Positions 14,143 to 16,161 of a stretch of 16,161 nucleotides of DNA are shown in pieces (positions within the stretch are counted from its first letter, which is position 1; the number at the start of each line of letters is the position of its first letter). Below the pieces are notes generated by a model that saw nothing but the letters and a program-made list of their open reading frames with translations, was not told the DNA's origin and did no database searches. A program made the translations under genes and the position numbers. Source of the stretch: Mesotoga sp. UBA6090. Lineage in GTDB: Bacteria; Thermotogota; Thermotogae; Petrotogales; Kosmotogaceae. The stretch covers positions 1 through 16,161 of the forward strand of contig NZ_DIXC01000017.1 of NCBI RefSeq assembly GCF_002435945.1, read 5' to 3'.

Positions 14143-15974
14143 GTTCAATGAATGAAAAGAAGCCAAGAATCCTCGTGATCGGAGACTTGTTTCTGGACAG
14201 GTACGTCTACTACGATCCGGCTCTGTCGAAACCAAGCCTAGAGACAGGGCTCATGACAGTAACTGGAATCAAAGAGGAGTTTTCTCCCGGGGCTGCTGGA
14301 AACGTGGCGAAGAATCTTGCGATGCTTGATGTGGAGGTAATTGTGCTTGGCCCAGTGGGGTGTGACGGTAGGCAGTACGATCTCGAAAGAGAACTAAGTA
14401 AATACGGAATCTGCACTCAGTTCCTAATAAAGTCGCAGGCCCATGTCACCCCCGTTTATACTAAGTTTATAAACGTGAACACGGGTGAGGAGGATCTTCC
14501 AAGGCTGGACATTCCGCCGACTGGTCTGAACGAGACAAGCAAAGCCGAGATGATAGGTGCAATCGAACTTCTTGTGCCGACAGTCGATGCCGTCGTTGTC
14601 GAAGACCAGGCAGACATTCCCGGGAGGGGCTGTGTAGATGGCGAGATACTATGCCGGCTTCTCGAGATGCGCACAAGATTTCGAGACAAGCCCTTCGTAG
14701 CGGATTCCAGGATCAAACCCGAAGCTTTCACCGGTTTTCTGGTGAAGTCGAACATGAATGAATTCATCTCGGGTTTGAAGAGAATGGGCATACTGGACCA
14801 AGATAAAAGCGAAGTTCCCGACAAAATACTGGTTCAGCAATATTTGGCAGATTTCTCTCGAAGAGTCGAGTGTCCAGTTGTCGTTACCGCCGGAGAGGAC
14901 GGATCGTTCTGTTTCGAGTACGGTGTGTTGAACCGGGTTTTCAGGCTTGAAGGAGAGGTGAGGGATGCCTGCGGGGCGGGAGATGCTTACACTGCCGCAC
15001 TCACGGTAGATCATTGCTCTGTAGAAAACGCACTATTGGATTCGGCTAGAATGGCAACGAAAGCCGCAGCGCTCTGCGTCTCTCAGAAAGGGACAGGAAC
15101 GCTTTCAATGCAAGCGCTTTCCGAGCTGAGTGAACCTGAATATTCCGAAATCGATGATCCGTCAATCTTCAGGAACAGCTGCAGGCTTCCCGGTAATGTT
15201 AAGCGAGTACTTTTCGACTTTGATGGCACAATTTCTCTTCTCAGAGAAGGCTGGCAGCCAATTATGAGAGATCTCATGATACGTTTCATTACCGGTAAAA
15301 AAGAGATTAAAGAAGAGGTGCTTTCAAGAATCATGGTCGAGGTAAACGAATTTATTGCCGAGACCACAGGTCTTCAAACAATCCTGCAGATGGAGGGACT
15401 CCGTAAGCTCGTTGGTCAGTATGGGTTTGTCCCACCTGACGAGATTCTGACTCCACTGGAGTATAAGAAGATATATACCGGATACTTGAAAGAGATAGTG
15501 AAGAAACGCATCAATGAAAACGTCAAAAGCAGATACTTACTTCGTGGAGCGCTAGAATTCCTGAAGGCGTTGCGAAGAAGGGGAGTCACTTTTCTGGTCG
15601 CATCGGGAACCGATAAGGAAGATGTGATAAAGGAAGCAAAATACCTTGGAGTACACAGCTACATAAATGGCGGGGTCTCTGGAGCACTGAACAGCATCGA
15701 GGAGTATTCGAAAAAGAAAGTCATTGAAAGGCTCATGAAAGAGGAGAAAATAAAGCCCGATGAACTCGTTGTAATAGGCGATGGGCCTGTTGAAATCACT
15801 GTAGGCAGAGAAGCCGGGGCCTTCACCGTAGGGGTTGCCTCAAATGAGAAGGCCGGTTTTGGCTGGAACAAAGAGAAATTTGAAAGACTGGAGAAAGCCG
15901 GGGCAGATGTAATAATTCCCGATTTCTCGAGTAGAGCCTCGCTTACGAAACTTATTTTCAAGAATGAGATCTGA
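14139..15974 (+). CDS. PfkB-type heptose kinase-like domain fused to a HAD phosphatase
   Basis: A 611-residue two-domain cytosolic protein. Residues about 8-330 are a PfkB/ribokinase domain of the HldE (RfaE domain 1) kind: ILVIGDLFLDRYVYY, FSPGAAGNVAKNLA, and DACGAGDAYTA with the catalytic base Asp282. Residues about 357-605 are a HAD hydrolase with a helical cap: FDFDGT (nucleophile Asp360, acid Asp362), SGTD (489-492), and IGDGPVE (Asp548, Glu552). In the usual HldE the kinase is fused to an adenylyltransferase; here a phosphatase takes that place. The two activities could turn a sugar 7-phosphate into a 1,7-bisphosphate and then a 1-phosphate, the HldA and GmhB steps. The ATG overlaps the previous stop, and GAGGAGAT (14127-14134) precedes it. 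Substrates are inferred from the neighbouring GmhA-like gene. No frameshift is seen between domains. Confidence 0.88.
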   Translation: MSSMNEKKPRILVIGDLFLDRYVYYDPALSKPSLETGLMTVTGIKEEFSPGAAGNVAKNLAMLDVEVIVLGPVGCDGRQYDLERELSKYGICTQFLIKSQAHVTPVYTKFINVNTGEEDLPRLDIPPTGLNETSKAEMIGAIELLVPTVDAVVVEDQADIPGRGCVDGEILCRLLEMRTRFRDKPFVADSRIKPEAFTGFLVKSNMNEFISGLKRMGILDQDKSEVPDKILVQQYLADFSRRVECPVVVTAGEDGSFCFEYGVLNRVFRLEGEVRDACGAGDAYTAALTVDHCSVENALLDSARMATKAAALCVSQKGTGTLSMQALSELSEPEYSEIDDPSIFRNSCRLPGNVKRVLFDFDGTISLLREGWQPIMRDLMIRFITGKKEIKEEVLSRIMVEVNEFIAETTGLQTILQMEGLRKLVGQYGFVPPDEILTPLEYKKIYTGYLKEIVKKRINENVKSRYLLRGALEFLKALRRRGVTFLVASGTDKEDVIKEAKYLGVHSYINGGVSGALNSIEEYSKKKVIERLMKEEKIKPDELVVIGDGPVEITVGREAGAFTVGVASNEKAGFGWNKEKFERLEKAGADVIIPDFSSRASLTKLIFKNEI

Positions 15975-15986
15975 TAGCAGCTGCGA

Positions 15987-16024
15987 GGCCGACTTCGTCG
16001 GGAAGTGATGCTCGCTGGCGCGAG
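15987..16024. repeat. Two-unit copy of the GAAGTGATG hairpin repeat
   Basis: CCGAC-TTC-GTCGG (15989-16001), linker GAAGTGATG (16002-16010), then CTCGC-TGGC-GCGAG (16011-16024). It uses the same linker and stem types as the array at 1991-2289, and begins only 15 bases after the last operon gene. No T-run follows, so it is not a standard intrinsic terminator, though it might stabilise the 3' end of the message. Confidence 0.75.
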
Positions 16025-16161
16025 GAAAGACACCCTCTTCTCTCTGGTCGTAAAACGTTGTGAAAAGGCGTCCTTCGAGAAGAGCGTAGGGTCAAGAGAT
16101 GGCGCGGTGTAAGTACAGACCTTGTGAGGCCAGGCTGTTTACTCCCCTTTCGGGAGAGTGT
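16025..16161. other. Gene-free right edge
   Basis: No coding region or RNA gene was recognised. A small hairpin, CTCCC (16142-16146) with GGGAG (16152-16156), lies near the edge. The next gene, if any, starts outside the window. Confidence 0.4.

Noticed and set aside
13603..14235. Minus-strand frame of 210 codons
   Set aside because: It is antisense to the DHS-like gene and the start of the kinase fusion, with no family motif and no ribosome binding site of note.

Overview
The window looks like chromosomal DNA of a member of the Thermotogae, probably a mesophilic lineage such as Mesotoga or Kosmotoga. This is inference from gene content and style: AGA/AGG-rich arginine codons, non-lipoprotein sugar-binding proteins, ROK regulators, and TTG/GTG starts behind strong GGAGG-type ribosome binding sites. 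No rRNA, tRNA or CRISPR array was seen.

Layout. (1) 189-1295, minus strand: a YibE/F-family membrane protein with its own promoter-like -10. (2) 1296-2949: a long gene-poor stretch. It holds a weak minus-strand gene remnant, a chain of short hairpins joined by constant linkers (about 2000-2290), two clusters of a second hairpin-linker type (about 2303-2365 and 2562-2640), a nested foldback element (2372-2475), and a promoter with an overlapping palindromic operator just before the next gene. (3) 2950-15974, plus strand: ten tightly packed genes that read as one sugar operon. They are a ROK repressor, an ABC sugar-binding protein, two ABC permeases, a Cys/Met-type PLP enzyme, a GH38 alpha-mannosidase, a ROK sugar kinase, a GmhA-like phosphosugar isomerase, a deoxyhypusine-synthase-like protein of unknown role, and a PfkB kinase fused to a HAD phosphatase. 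(4) 15975-16161: the same hairpin-linker repeat family reappears directly after the operon.

How the genes may work together. The ROK repressor would sense a sugar and release the operator over the promoter. The binding protein and two permeases would import an oligosaccharide, using an ATPase encoded elsewhere. The GH38 enzyme would cut alpha-mannosidic bonds inside the cell and the ROK kinase would phosphorylate the released sugar. The last three genes look like a heptose-phosphate module: a GmhA-type isomerase and a fused kinase plus phosphatase would take sedoheptulose 7-phosphate to heptose 1-phosphate, and no nucleotidyltransferase is visible. Why a DHS-like protein and a transsulfuration-type PLP enzyme sit in the same operon is the main open question. 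The kinase-phosphatase fusion, the DHS-like protein and the hairpin arrays are the best candidates for something not yet described.
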